A stretch of DNA of 37,216 nucleotides, from positions 1 to 37,216 of the forward strand of contig JBDTNQ010000031.1 in assembly GCA_039933635.1 (NCBI GenBank), in the 5' to 3' direction. Below, in pieces: positions 24,848 through 33,665 of this stretch (positions are counted from its first letter, which is position 1; every line of letters starts with the position of its first letter). The position numbers and the translations under genes are program-made. Origin of the DNA: JBDTNQ01 sp039933635 (GTDB taxonomy: Bacteria; Acidobacteriota; Vicinamibacteria; Vicinamibacterales; SCN-69-37). Under the pieces are notes generated by a model. That model saw only the letters and a program-made list of their open reading frames with translations, was not told the origin of the DNA and did no database searches.

Positions 24848-26182
24848 TCAGCGCACGAAGGTCGTACCGACGTAGGGCTCGAGTTGCACCAGCGCCTGAT
24901 CCCGGCGCGTCTGCTGCTCGAGCTGCGACACCTGCGCCGCGAAGACGGCGTCGAAGTTGGTGAGGACGGACAGGAAGTCCAGCGAGCCGACCTGATAGGC
25001 CGCCAGCGACGACTCGAGCGCGAGACGCGCCTGCGGAATGACGCTGTCGGTGTACAGGGTGGAAAGGCGGTCGGCTGATTGCGCGGCGAGGAAGGCCCGG
25101 GCCACCTCACCTGACGCGCGGCTTCGCATGCCCTCGCGCACCTGCTCCTGTTGATCGAGCGCCGCCGATGCCTCGACGATCATCGGCCGCTGTTTCCGGG
25201 CGGCGAAGACCGGCAGTGAGACGGAGACGTCGAGCCCGTACATCCACGGCATATCACCCGCGAAGCGCGCCGCCGAAACGCCCACCATGAATTCGGGCCG
25301 CAGCCCGAGCCGCGCGAGCGCGACGGCCGATCGACTGCGTTCGACGAGGTGCGCTTCCCGCTGCAGGGCCGGGCTCTGCACTTCGATCCGTTGCTGCAGT
25401 TCCACCAGCGTCGCAGGCACCGGCTCGGCGCGGTACCGATCGATTGGAGGAGCCGGCGCATCGATCGGGCGTCGCAGCAGTTCGTTCAACCGCACCACGG
25501 CTATCGCGCGTTGCTGCTCCAGGATCGTCATCCGCTCGAGCAACAGTGAGATGTCGACCTGCGCCTTGATCACGTCCTGCTGAAGGCCACGGCCGACGCT
25601 GAAGCGCGTCTCGGCCACCTGGCGCAGCTGATCAAGAAGAGCTTGGTTGTCTGCGACGATTTCGAGACTGTGCACTGCGAGCAGGTAGTCGAGGTAGGTT
25701 GTCTTCAGGTCGGCGATGAGCGTCAGCCGCTGCGCCGCGTAGTCCTGGCGTCCAGCTTCGAGGTCAGCGGCGGCCACGGCGGTCCGCAGACCGCGCGTCC
25801 CGCGCGCGGGAAGCGGCTGGGCAATCCCAATTTGGTTGAAACCGTTCGGCGTCGTGGCCGACGGGAAGAAGGGCGGCCGCGCGAAGCCGGCCATCGTGCT
25901 GGCGGACAGAATCGGATCCGGCAACGCTCCAGCCGGCGCCACCCGCGCCGTGCGGACATCAATCTCGCGCCGGGCGGCCTGAAGATCGGCGTTCTGCCGA
26001 TCCAGTTCCGCCACGAGGGCCGACAGGGTGCCGCCCTCCTGCGCGCGTGTGACCGGCGAGGACGCGGCCACTCGAGGTTCCGCTGCCTGCGGCAGCGCAG
26101 CGCCAGGGACCAGCGCCATCACGAACAACGTACAAGCTCCAATCACACCCACCTCCGCCGCGCGCGGGAGCGCGCGGGACAC
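24848..26182 (-). CDS. cusC: TolC-family outer-membrane channel (CusC-like)
   Basis: A 444-aa outer-membrane efflux protein. A signal peptide spans about 1-34 (ends ALPQA), followed by two repeated coiled-coil hairpins. The halves are marked by LVAELDRQNADLQAARREID, split from the following RTARVAPAGALPDPIL, and by SAALDQQEQVREGMRSRASG and ESSLAAYQVGSLDFLSVLTNF. The channel crosses the outer membrane and periplasm to complete the tripartite pump. Its place directly before cusB and cusA supports the assignment. The start is set at the GTG at 26182; nearby GTG codons about 10-12 residues in are alternatives and no site is decisive. No lipobox is convincing, unlike E. coli CusC. Confidence 0.88.
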   Translation of the reverse strand: MSRALPRAAEVGVIGACTLFVMALVPGAALPQAAEPRVAASSPVTRAQEGGTLSALVAELDRQNADLQAARREIDVRTARVAPAGALPDPILSASTMAGFARPPFFPSATTPNGFNQIGIAQPLPARGTRGLRTAVAAADLEAGRQDYAAQRLTLIADLKTTYLDYLLAVHSLEIVADNQALLDQLRQVAETRFSVGRGLQQDVIKAQVDISLLLERMTILEQQRAIAVVRLNELLRRPIDAPAPPIDRYRAEPVPATLVELQQRIEVQSPALQREAHLVERSRSAVALARLGLRPEFMVGVSAARFAGDMPWMYGLDVSVSLPVFAARKQRPMIVEASAALDQQEQVREGMRSRASGEVARAFLAAQSADRLSTLYTDSVIPQARLALESSLAAYQVGSLDFLSVLTNFDAVFAAQVSQLEQQTRRDQALVQLEPYVGTTFVR

Positions 26183-26242
26183 AGCGATACGAGGAGGAGA
26201 GCGGCGCGCGAACAGCGCCCGCTCCGCGCGGTCTGGGCGGGA

Positions 26243-26611
26243 TCAGATCAGGAGCGCGACCAGGTTGCGTGTGCGGCCTGGTGCTGTCGAAGGATTGAAG
26301 GGCGGGCCGGGCGGCGCGACGACAGGCAGAACTGATGGGAGGAGATCGACGCGGTCGGCAACCCAGGTCGTGGCGTGAAAATGGGCCTTCGCCGCGGCGG
26401 CGGTGACCTCGGCAACCGGCGTCACCACAGGCGCCACCGGTGCGGCGTCGGGACTGCAGCAATCGCTCACTCTCGGCAGGTCGCAGGTTCTGCCGGCGGG
26501 CCGGCAGGACTGATCCGCCATCGCGGCGACAGCGGCCGCGGCGGAAGTTGCCCAGATCGCAGCCACAAGGGCCACGGCAACGATCGCCCGCCATCCCGGC
26601 ATACGAGCCAT
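26243..26611 (-). CDS. Small exported Cys/His-containing protein heading the cus operon
   Basis: A 122-aa protein with a signal peptide (about 1-31; AIVAVALVAAIWATSAAAA), a cysteine cluster (C36, C43, and the pair C51-C52 in SDCCSPDA), an alanine-rich stretch, and a histidine pair H77-x-H79 (AHFHATTW). The proline-rich tail runs to the end. No family is recognised. It is the first gene of the cus operon, 60 bp before cusC, so a periplasmic copper-binding or copper-sensing role is a reasonable guess. The ATG at 26611 has GAGGAG at 7 bases. Confidence 0.65.
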   Translation of the reverse strand: MARMPGWRAIVAVALVAAIWATSAAAAVAAMADQSCRPAGRTCDLPRVSDCCSPDAAPVAPVVTPVAEVTAAAAKAHFHATTWVADRVDLLPSVLPVVAPPGPPFNPSTAPGRTRNLVALLI

Positions 26612-26796
26612 GCCCTGACTCCTCGCAGATGTCGTGCCAGGGGCGCCGGGCGGATGGATTCGATCCGGCGTCAAGCGGGTGGAGTGGGCCAGGCAAGGTT
26701 TCCGCAGTCGACCCGAAAGACTCCGCGGTGGGTGAAGACGAGCGACTGCGCAGGGCAGCGCCTGCGAGGCGCGTAGTAAGACGGCCTGAAGCCGGG

Positions 26797-27977
26797 TCAG
26801 GGCCGGTCTTTCGGAACCATCACCCACGCGCGTCCGCGGACCGTGGCTTTCGGTGCGTCGACTTTCACCTTCAACTCATGCGTCTTGCCGTCGCGATCGC
26901 GTTCGGCAACTTCGACACCGAGGCCGACGTCTCACGCAGCAGGCGGTCGAACGCGTACGCGCCATCGTCGGTGAGCGAGCGGAACATCTCGCCGCCGGAG
27001 GCGCCAGAAACCTGATCGATCATGCGACCGAGGATGTTGCCGTCACGCGCGATCGGCTGTTCCCGCGGCATGGCGCTCCGGCGATCTGCGGACATCTGCG
27101 CGAAGAGGCTCTTGTCGATGAACAGCGAGTAGACGGTCACGTTCGCCTCGGCCGCGACCTTGCCGACGCGCATGCCGTACTCCCCGAGATCGGGCCTGAA
27201 GCCAATGCGGTCGGCGACGACCATGCCCGCGCTCACGAGCACGACGACTTTGCGCCCTTTGACTGTGCCCAGATTGCGCATCAGCTCTTCGAAAATGCCG
27301 AGCTGGGTTCGACCTTGTGCTTCAAGCTCCTGAGCCTGCATGAAGGGATCCCCCAGGGGCGGACAGACCGGGCACGGCGCGATAGACCCGTCGACAATCT
27401 GCGACGGGAGCAGTTGCGTGGACCCCTTCTGCCCGAGTACCTGCCCAATCGCGTCCGCCACGCTGCGATGGTCGGTCGTCGGGTCGAGTTTGGGTCCAAT
27501 GGGGTACGCCAGTAGCCCCACCCGCTGGGCCGGATCGAGCTGTGACACGAAGTCACGCGCAAGCTGGACGACGCGGAACTCGGCCGCCGGCGAGAAACTC
27601 AAGCAGTCGAACGCGAGAACGATCGGTGGCATCTCCTGGAGAATCTCGTCAGGTGCCGCCACTGCAGGTCGCCGTACGGTGGCCGTTCCTGTCCGCCCCT
27701 TGCCGCTGGCCATCTCGCGCTTCAGCGCCGTCCCGACGAGCGTCGCCGAGACGACCTGCCGCGGCCGGCCATCGACGGTCACGTGGAACTTGTCAGGCGT
27801 GAGATCGGCGACGGGAAACCCATCCTTGTCGATCACCTGCACGTCGACGGCGATGACGTCGACGCCGCTGTGAAACGTCGGCTGCTGGGGCGCAGCGCCG
27901 GCCACTCCGGAAGCCACGACGACCGCGCACGCAAGCGCTATCCACGACACCGCCATCGCTGTCTTCACTGGCGCCAT
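26797..27977 (-). CDS. VWFA-related acidobacterial protein, frameshifted near the end
   Basis: An exported von Willebrand A-like protein of the acidobacterial type. A signal peptide (about 1-32) precedes an N-terminal beta-domain (VIAVDVQVIDKDGFPVADL, TPDKFHVTVDGRP) and the VWA region (PPIVLAFDCLSFSP; GRKVVVLVSAGM, with the metal-site serine pattern degraded). The frame ends early at 26871 with SKLPNAIATARRMS. In another frame the expected C-terminus continues (GVEVAERDRDGKTHELKVKV, ending VMVPKDRP) to a stop at 26797. About 10 bases (3n+1) or one base are missing near 26918-26924, where family members usually read YYLLG. The start is ATG 27977 or GTG 27968; AGGA precedes the GTG. Confidence 0.8.
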
Positions 27978-28057
27978 CCTGTATTTCCATCTGTCAGCTT
28001 TCCACGACCGGTGGCTTCGAAACCGGTCACGGTTCGCGGCCATATCTCGTGGAGCGG

Positions 28058-28693
28058 TCACGCCCCAAGCCTCCGTCGGAAGTTCTCGCGCCAGCCCACC
28101 GCCAGCGCCGGATGAGACGCCGCCAACTGGAGGCGATCGCGCGAGCCGTCGCCGAGCATCAGACGAAATGTCTCCGCCACCGTGAGGCCATGCCGATCCT
28201 GCTCGATCAACTCGATGTCGTCGCCGGCCCCAATCTCGCCTTCCTCCTCCACCGCGAAATAGAAACCGCTGCGATCGACGCTCGCAAAGCGCCTGATCAT
28301 GTCCGAGCGGCCGAACTTGATCTCGAGCTTGTAGCAGGGCATCCGCGGCTGCCTGACGATGAACCCGGTGGTGCCAATGCGATAGCGATCACCGATGCAG
28401 ACCACCGATTCGCGCAGCCCGCGCGTGGTGAGATTCTCGCCAAACGACGCCCACGGCAGCGTCTTGATGCCGAGTTCCCGCTGCCAGGCAGCGTAGTGCT
28501 CGGACGGATAGGCATAGACGGCCTTATCGGGGCCGCCGTGCACCGTGAGATCGGATTGCCGGTCGCCAGCGATGTTCGTGCGGCCAACTCGCACACGGCC
28601 GTTTATGGGCGTCTTGAAAATGCTGGTCAACACGACCTCGTTGTTCCAGCGAACCTCGGTGGGCATGCCGACCGCGACCGAAAGCAGAGTCAT
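28058..28693 (-). CDS. MOSC domain protein (YiiM-like)
   Basis: A 211-aa MOSC-domain protein. The conserved GDRQSDLTVHGGPDKAVYAY segment (about 43-62), the FGENLTT motif (about 84-90), and the conserved cysteine in MPCYKLEIKFG (C120) are seen. MOSC proteins bind molybdenum cofactor through this cysteine; E. coli YiiM and YcbX relatives reduce N-hydroxylated bases. The role here is likely similar detoxification in the cytoplasm. The ATG at 28693 is used because the conserved fold starts there; the longer frame overlaps the DUF4188 gene. It starts 7 bp after the DUF4188 stop. Confidence 0.88.
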   Translation of the reverse strand: MTLLSVAVGMPTEVRWNNEVVLTSIFKTPINGRVRVGRTNIAGDRQSDLTVHGGPDKAVYAYPSEHYAAWQRELGIKTLPWASFGENLTTRGLRESVVCIGDRYRIGTTGFIVRQPRMPCYKLEIKFGRSDMIRRFASVDRSGFYFAVEEEGEIGAGDDIELIEQDRHGLTVAETFRLMLGDGSRDRLQLAASHPALAVGWRENFRRRLGA

Positions 28694-28700
28694 CGAGAAA

Positions 28701-29228
28701 CTACGCTCCCGGTTTCCTGTCGTCGTCGTAGATGGCTTGCTCGCGCAGAGACTCAGGCAGCGAATCCTTCTCGGCGAGCTTGATGCGCGTGCGCGCGGAA
28801 AACATCGGCCCACGCGCCGGGACGATCGGCGCGAACTTCATGAAACCCGTGGCCTGCACCAGGTCGTCATACACGGCTTCCATGCCGCCACGCATGAAGT
28901 ACGCCTCGTGCCAGAAACCGGTGCCGCCGCTGTCCTTCATGAACGCTTGCCACCACTTCATGTGCGTCCCCGACCGGGCCCAACGCTCGAGCGCGTCGAA
29001 GTCTCGCCAGTACTGTCGGAAGCCTCCGTGCAGCGGAAACAGCGAGTAGAGAAGGTTCTCGTGCAGCAGCAGGCCTTCCGGCCTCTCGGCCACGGCCGCC
29101 TGGACCTGCGGTCCAAACCCGATCACGGTCTTCATGCCCTTGAACATGTTGACGCGCATGCCGAGGTAGATGACGACGAGGTCGGGATAGCCACTCAGAT
29201 CGACGGTTCGGCGATCGATACGGGACAT
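28701..29228 (-). CDS. DUF4188 (monooxygenase-like) protein
   Basis: A 175-aa protein of the DUF4188 family, related to phenylacetaldoxime dehydratase and heme-containing monooxygenase-like proteins. The segments LVVIYLGMRVNMFKGM, the YWRDFDALERWARSGTHMKWW block (split across the fold) and FWHEAYFMRGGMEAVYDD are diagnostic. The chemistry is not proven. The ATG at 29228 is the first start. It probably shares a transcript with the MOSC gene. Confidence 0.85.
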   Translation of the reverse strand: MSRIDRRTVDLSGYPDLVVIYLGMRVNMFKGMKTVIGFGPQVQAAVAERPEGLLLHENLLYSLFPLHGGFRQYWRDFDALERWARSGTHMKWWQAFMKDSGGTGFWHEAYFMRGGMEAVYDDLVQATGFMKFAPIVPARGPMFSARTRIKLAEKDSLPESLREQAIYDDDRKPGA

Positions 29229-29261
29229 GTCGCCTCCGTGTTCAGGGAGCCTCGATCGGAG

Positions 29262-29672
29262 CTACCGCTGTGCCGCAATGCAGCTCTTCAGAACCACGCG
29301 ACCGGCCAGGCCATCGCAATAGCACCTCAGCATGACCCGACGGCTGTCTGCGGTGGATGCGAGTAGAGCCTTCGCGCCATCCTCGAGAAGGTTCGCCTCG
29401 ACGAGGGGTACGCCGCTTTTGTCCGCGAAGATCAGCGCGGCGCTGATCGGCTCGTCACGCGTGCTCGAGACGACGCCGCTGACCTCGATGGCCTTACCCC
29501 AATAGCGCCTGTCCGCGGTCTTGCGGTCCTGCTGATAGTCGCGACTCAAGTCCTCAACGGTGAGTTTCGCGACGGGCACGGCGTCCAGAATCCGACGGTC
29601 CTGCGCGGGCAGGCTGTTGACGCACGCGGCTGTTGCCAGCAGGCAGGCCAGGGCCAACGCCGACGCCTTCAT
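29262..29672 (-). CDS. Exported tRNA_anti-like (OB-fold) protein
   Basis: A 136-aa exported protein with an N-terminal signal (about 1-23; a weak lipobox-like TAAC at C17) and a C-terminal OB-fold of the tRNA_anti-like kind: SRDYQQDRKTADRRYWGKAI, then EVSGVVSS. The family is found in many secreted small proteins whose ligand is unknown. The ATG at 29672 is chosen because the signal peptide starts there. The ATG overlaps the stop of the large PVC-type gene by 4 bp, so the two are likely translationally coupled. Confidence 0.75.
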   Translation of the reverse strand: MKASALALACLLATAACVNSLPAQDRRILDAVPVAKLTVEDLSRDYQQDRKTADRRYWGKAIEVSGVVSSTRDEPISAALIFADKSGVPLVEANLLEDGAKALLASTADSRRVMLRCYCDGLAGRVVLKSCIAAQR

Positions 29673-32416
29673 CGTGTCGCCCCTGCAAGCAGTTCGTTGT
29701 TCGTCCAGGGCCTCGTGCGGCCGGCGTTCCGCGCGCGCACCGCGGCGACAGTGCCGGCATCCACAGGTGATCCTGTCTGGCCCCACTCGCGCCGCACGTA
29801 GGTCAGCACGGACGCAATCTCATCATCGCTCATCGTCGCACCAAGGGGCGGCATCAGGCCGATGCTACCTTCTTTTCCGCTGAGCAGGATGCGGACGGGC
29901 ACGTCGGGCGCTGCCAGCGCGAGGTTGGATCCGACGAGACTCGGCGCCGTTCGATCCTGCCCGCGTCCGTCGGGCTGATGGCACGCCTGACACACGTTCT
30001 TGTAGATGACCTCGCCGGCGTTGAAGCGACGCAGGTCGACGCCGGCAAGCGGCGCGAGAGGCGCCGACGCACCGGGCTTTCCAGGCCACTCAATCCGCGC
30101 CAGCAGTGCTGCCGCGCGAGCCGCCAGCGGCCCATGGCCTTCGGCGACCGACGCGAGCGCCTGCGGCTCGCGACTGATCCTGACGATGGGTCCGCCACCT
30201 CGGCCACCCGCGGGTCCGGCCGCGGCTTGAGCGGTCGCACCACGACCAGCCGTCTGCACACCCGCGACGAAGGGATTCACGAAGTTCGTCGCGGCCGCTT
30301 CGGGCCCGCCGGGAAACGCGCGATCGCCGCCGGGGCCGCCCCGCGCGCCCGGGCACGTGGGACACGGCACGTTCGTCGCAAGCGGACCGGGTCCGCCACC
30401 TCGTCGTGCCGCGCCAGGCATCGCCGCGTTGGCCCACGCGACTTCCGCGCCGCGGAGCACGGCCGACCGCTGCCATTCCGGACGCGCATCGTCGGCGACG
30501 CGGGCCAGCAGCGACTGAATCGCGGCATCCTGACCGCCACGAATCACGAGCGCCGTGAGCATCACGATGGCGTCTTCACGGGCGCTCGTCTGCCCGCTGG
30601 CCTGCATGAGGTGCCCGATCACGGCCGGCTCGCTGCCGCGCAGACCGCTCAACGTCGCATCCAGGGCAATCGGATCGGAGGCATGGCGCTCGAGAAATGC
30701 CGCGGCTGCCGATTCGCGCGCGCCCGGCGCCATCGTGCCGATCGTCGCCGCGAGCTGGTACGTCACGGCCCAATCGGCATCGCCGACGTGTTTGATCACC
30801 TCGGACTGAATCGGATGGTTGGGTGTCCCCAGCCAGCGTTCGGCGATTCGGATCGAGGACGCGCGGACGTCCCGGTCGGGGTCGCTCATCAGCGTCGTCA
30901 CGAGTACGGGGTCGATCGCGTCAAGACCGTCAAGCACCCACATCGCCTTCAGCCGCGCGCGGGTCGGCGCATTCCCCTGGGCCAGCCGCACGAGCTGCGG
31001 CACGACGGAGCGGTCGCGCCGTTCGACGAGCAGCCGCTGCGCGGTGTCCCGGTGCCACCCGTTGGGATGCGAAAGCGTCTGCACCAATCGTGCGCCGGTC
31101 ATCTTCGACATCGCCGGTTTCGGCGCGCGCTGCGTGCCCTCATGCATCACGCGGTAGATGCGCCCGAGCCCGGTCGGTGTTTCGAGCTTGCGCGACAAGA
31201 CCTGATCGCGCAGGTACTCCGTGATATCGCTGCGTTGCTGGACGATGCCGCGGTACATGTCGACGATGTAGAGCGTGCCATCGGGTGCGTTCGCGAGATT
31301 CACCGGCCGGAACCGCTCGTCGGTCGACGAGAGGAACTCGCCGTCCGGATACGCCTTGCTTGCCTTGATGCCCGAGCCCGTGTCCGACAGCACCAGGCGG
31401 CTGACCGTGTTGGCCGCGGGCTCGGTGACGAAAACGTTGCCGTACAGATCCGCCGGCAATCGATCGCCGCGGTATATCGTCGGCGCGCTCGACGAGGTGA
31501 ACTTCGCCAGGCGGCCATCGTCTCGCAGAATCCCGGCCTGGTATCCGCGATTGATGCCACGGTTCGGCCTGACGGTCCAGACGACGTTGACCTCGCCGTT
31601 CTCGCCGGAGAGCGAGTCGTAGCTCCCACGCGTGCGCAGCAGCCGCGGATGCCGCGCGTAGTACTCCGTCGGCACAGGGTCGACGTGCAGCACGTTCTCG
31701 TTCGTGTTGCGGAAGATGCGGCCGGCATCATCCTGCGTGAGGCCCCACTGTCCGCGGTCGAGCGTCGGCAGCGTCTCGAACGTACCGTCGGCCTTCTCGC
31801 GGAGGTAGACGTCGCTGTTCGCCGTGTGCATGCGATTGTCGAGCGCCCAGAAGAATCCGTTCGCATTGTGCTCGAAGCTGGCCTCGCGGCGCCCGTACCG
31901 ATCCGTAACCTGTTGCTTCGTGTCCGCCTTCAGGTCGCCATTGGTATCCCGCAGCAGATACACGTACGGCGGCTCGTCGACCAGCACGCCCTTGTCAAGC
32001 ACGGCCAACGATCGCGGCTGCACCAGTCCATCCGCGAATACCGTCCGCTTGTCCATCTTTCCATCGTCGTTCGTGTCCTCGAGCACGACGATGCGGCCGA
32101 TGGGATCGAACTGGCCGGTGAAGAGGACGTCCCGCATGTACTCGGGCGCCTCGACGACCCACAGCCGCCCGTCGGGATCCCAGGTCATGAAGATCGGATC
32201 CTGAACGAGCGGCTCGCTCGCGACGAGCTCCAGCCGGTAGCCCGGCGGCATGAACATCGTCTGCATCGAGTCGGCCGGTGTCAGCACCGGCGATGCGTTG
32301 TCGATCGGTTGGAGGCCCGGCGGAAACGGGCGATTGACGGGGAACGACTGCCGGCCGGACATGGTCGCGACGGCGGCGACCACGAAGAGGGCAGAGAGAC
32401 GAAGCCGTCCCGTCAT
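29669..32416 (-). CDS. PVC-type beta-propeller, HEAT and cytochrome c protein
   Basis: A 915-aa exported protein of the membrane-bound dehydrogenase-like type. A signal (about 1-22) leads to a beta-propeller domain (FMPPGYRLELVASEPLVQDP, split here, then MTWDPDGRLWVVEAPEYM and MYRGIVQQRSDI), HEAT-like repeats (about 450-660), an unusual Gly/Ala/Pro-rich insert (about 666-742), and a C-terminal c-type cytochrome with heme motif CQACH (809-813) and likely axial Met (M855 in GLMPPLG). Such proteins are thought to oxidise sugars or alcohols and pass electrons to the respiratory chain from the periplasm; the substrate is not readable. The start is ATG 32416, 6 bp after sucB. Confidence 0.85.
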   Translation of the reverse strand: MTGRLRLSALFVVAAVATMSGRQSFPVNRPFPPGLQPIDNASPVLTPADSMQTMFMPPGYRLELVASEPLVQDPIFMTWDPDGRLWVVEAPEYMRDVLFTGQFDPIGRIVVLEDTNDDGKMDKRTVFADGLVQPRSLAVLDKGVLVDEPPYVYLLRDTNGDLKADTKQQVTDRYGRREASFEHNANGFFWALDNRMHTANSDVYLREKADGTFETLPTLDRGQWGLTQDDAGRIFRNTNENVLHVDPVPTEYYARHPRLLRTRGSYDSLSGENGEVNVVWTVRPNRGINRGYQAGILRDDGRLAKFTSSSAPTIYRGDRLPADLYGNVFVTEPAANTVSRLVLSDTGSGIKASKAYPDGEFLSSTDERFRPVNLANAPDGTLYIVDMYRGIVQQRSDITEYLRDQVLSRKLETPTGLGRIYRVMHEGTQRAPKPAMSKMTGARLVQTLSHPNGWHRDTAQRLLVERRDRSVVPQLVRLAQGNAPTRARLKAMWVLDGLDAIDPVLVTTLMSDPDRDVRASSIRIAERWLGTPNHPIQSEVIKHVGDADWAVTYQLAATIGTMAPGARESAAAAFLERHASDPIALDATLSGLRGSEPAVIGHLMQASGQTSAREDAIVMLTALVIRGGQDAAIQSLLARVADDARPEWQRSAVLRGAEVAWANAAMPGAARRGGGPGPLATNVPCPTCPGARGGPGGDRAFPGGPEAAATNFVNPFVAGVQTAGRGATAQAAAGPAGGRGGGPIVRISREPQALASVAEGHGPLAARAAALLARIEWPGKPGASAPLAPLAGVDLRRFNAGEVIYKNVCQACHQPDGRGQDRTAPSLVGSNLALAAPDVPVRILLSGKEGSIGLMPPLGATMSDDEIASVLTYVRREWGQTGSPVDAGTVAAVRARNAGRTRPWTNNELLAGATR

Positions 32417-32422
32417 GAGTGG

Positions 32423-33649
32423 CTAGGATTCAATCAGCAAGACACCCGGATCTTCAATCAATTCCTTCACGCGCACGAGAAAGCGGACGGCCTCGGAGCC
32501 ATCCACGATCCGGTGGTCGTAGGTGAGCGCCGTGTACATCATCGGGCGGAGGACGATCTGGCCGTTGACGCCGACGGGACGCTCCTTGATGGCGTGCAAG
32601 CCAAGGATGCCGACCTGCGGCGGATTGAGGATCGGCGTGCTCATGAGCGAGCCGAAGACGCCGCCGTTGGTGATGCTGAACGTGCCGCCTTTGATGTCTT
32701 CGAGCGTCAGCGAGCCGTCCTTGGCCTTCGCGGCAAAGGCGCGAATGGCGCCCTCGATGCCGGCGAAGGACATGGCGTCCGCGTCGCGCAGCACGGGCAC
32801 GACCAGGCCTTCGGGCGCGCCAACGGCCATGCCGATGTCGTAGTAGTGCTTGAGCACCATCTCGTCGCCCTGGATCTCGGCGTTGAGGCGCGGGAATTCG
32901 CGGAGCGCGGCAATCGATGCCTTGACGAAGAACGACGCGATGCCGAGACCGATGCCGTACTTGGTCTTGAAGGATTCCTTTTGACGCTCGCGCAGCGCCA
33001 TGACCTTGGTCATGTCCACTTCGTTGAACGTGGTGAGCATGGCCGCGGTCTGCTGCGCTTCGACAAGCCGCTTCGCGATCGTCGCGCGGCGCTTCGACAT
33101 GCGGATGCGCTCTTCCTGCCGGCTGCCCGCTGGACGCGAGGGGGCGCTGACCGCCGGCTTGGCAACGGGCGCGGGGGCCTGAACGGCGGGCTTCGCCGGC
33201 ACCGGCGCGGCGGCAGCGGCAGGCGGAACAGGCGCGGTGGATTTGTCGACGTCGGCCTTCGTGACGCGCGGACCGTCGGCCTTCACCGCAGTCAGCTCGA
33301 CGTTGAGTTCGCGTGCCGCCTTGCGGGCGGACGGCGTAGCGGGCACGTCCGCGTGTTTCGCGGCAGGCGTCGCTGCCGGAGCGTCCGCCTTGGCCGGAGC
33401 CGTAGCGCCGGCACCTGCCGCGATGGTGCCGAGCACCTCGCCAATCTTCACGTCCGTTCCAGCCGGATGCGCGATCGACTCGAGGACGCCATTCTGCGGT
33501 GCGGACACTTCGACGTCCACCTTGTCGGTCTCGAGTTCGACGAGGGCCTCGCCCGCGCTCACCGCGTCGCCCGGCTGCTTCAGCCACTTGGCGACACGCG
33601 CGTCCACGATCGACTCGCCCATTTCCGGTACGACGATGTTCACGGCCAT
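32423..33649 (-). CDS. sucB: 2-oxoglutarate dehydrogenase E2 (dihydrolipoyl succinyltransferase)
   Basis: A 408-aa E2 subunit that moves the succinyl group to CoA. Residues 1-75 are a lipoyl domain with the lipoylated lysine K43 (ETDKVDV). An Ala/Pro-rich linker follows, then a peripheral-subunit-binding domain (about 105-135; PSARKAARELNVELTAV), a second Ala/Pro linker, and the catalytic domain ending in YDHRIVDG (H379, D383). These features and the sucA gene just upstream assign it to 2-oxoglutarate rather than pyruvate dehydrogenase. The ATG at 33649 is 16 bp after the sucA stop. Cytoplasmic TCA-cycle enzyme. Confidence 0.95.
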   Translation of the reverse strand: MAVNIVVPEMGESIVDARVAKWLKQPGDAVSAGEALVELETDKVDVEVSAPQNGVLESIAHPAGTDVKIGEVLGTIAAGAGATAPAKADAPAATPAAKHADVPATPSARKAARELNVELTAVKADGPRVTKADVDKSTAPVPPAAAAAPVPAKPAVQAPAPVAKPAVSAPSRPAGSRQEERIRMSKRRATIAKRLVEAQQTAAMLTTFNEVDMTKVMALRERQKESFKTKYGIGLGIASFFVKASIAALREFPRLNAEIQGDEMVLKHYYDIGMAVGAPEGLVVPVLRDADAMSFAGIEGAIRAFAAKAKDGSLTLEDIKGGTFSITNGGVFGSLMSTPILNPPQVGILGLHAIKERPVGVNGQIVLRPMMYTALTYDHRIVDGSEAVRFLVRVKELIEDPGVLLIES

Positions 33650-33665
33650 TGACTGTACTTCCTCG

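Noticed and set aside
26625..26640. Taking the sigma-54-like sequence as the firm promoter of the cus operon
   Set aside because: The implied start would leave the ribosome-binding site untranscribed, so I keep it only as a lead and do not list it as a feature.
29978..33652. Very long (over 1200 codons) plus-strand open frame
   Set aside because: It mirrors the PVC-type protein and sucB on the minus strand, has shadow composition, and no recognisable domain.
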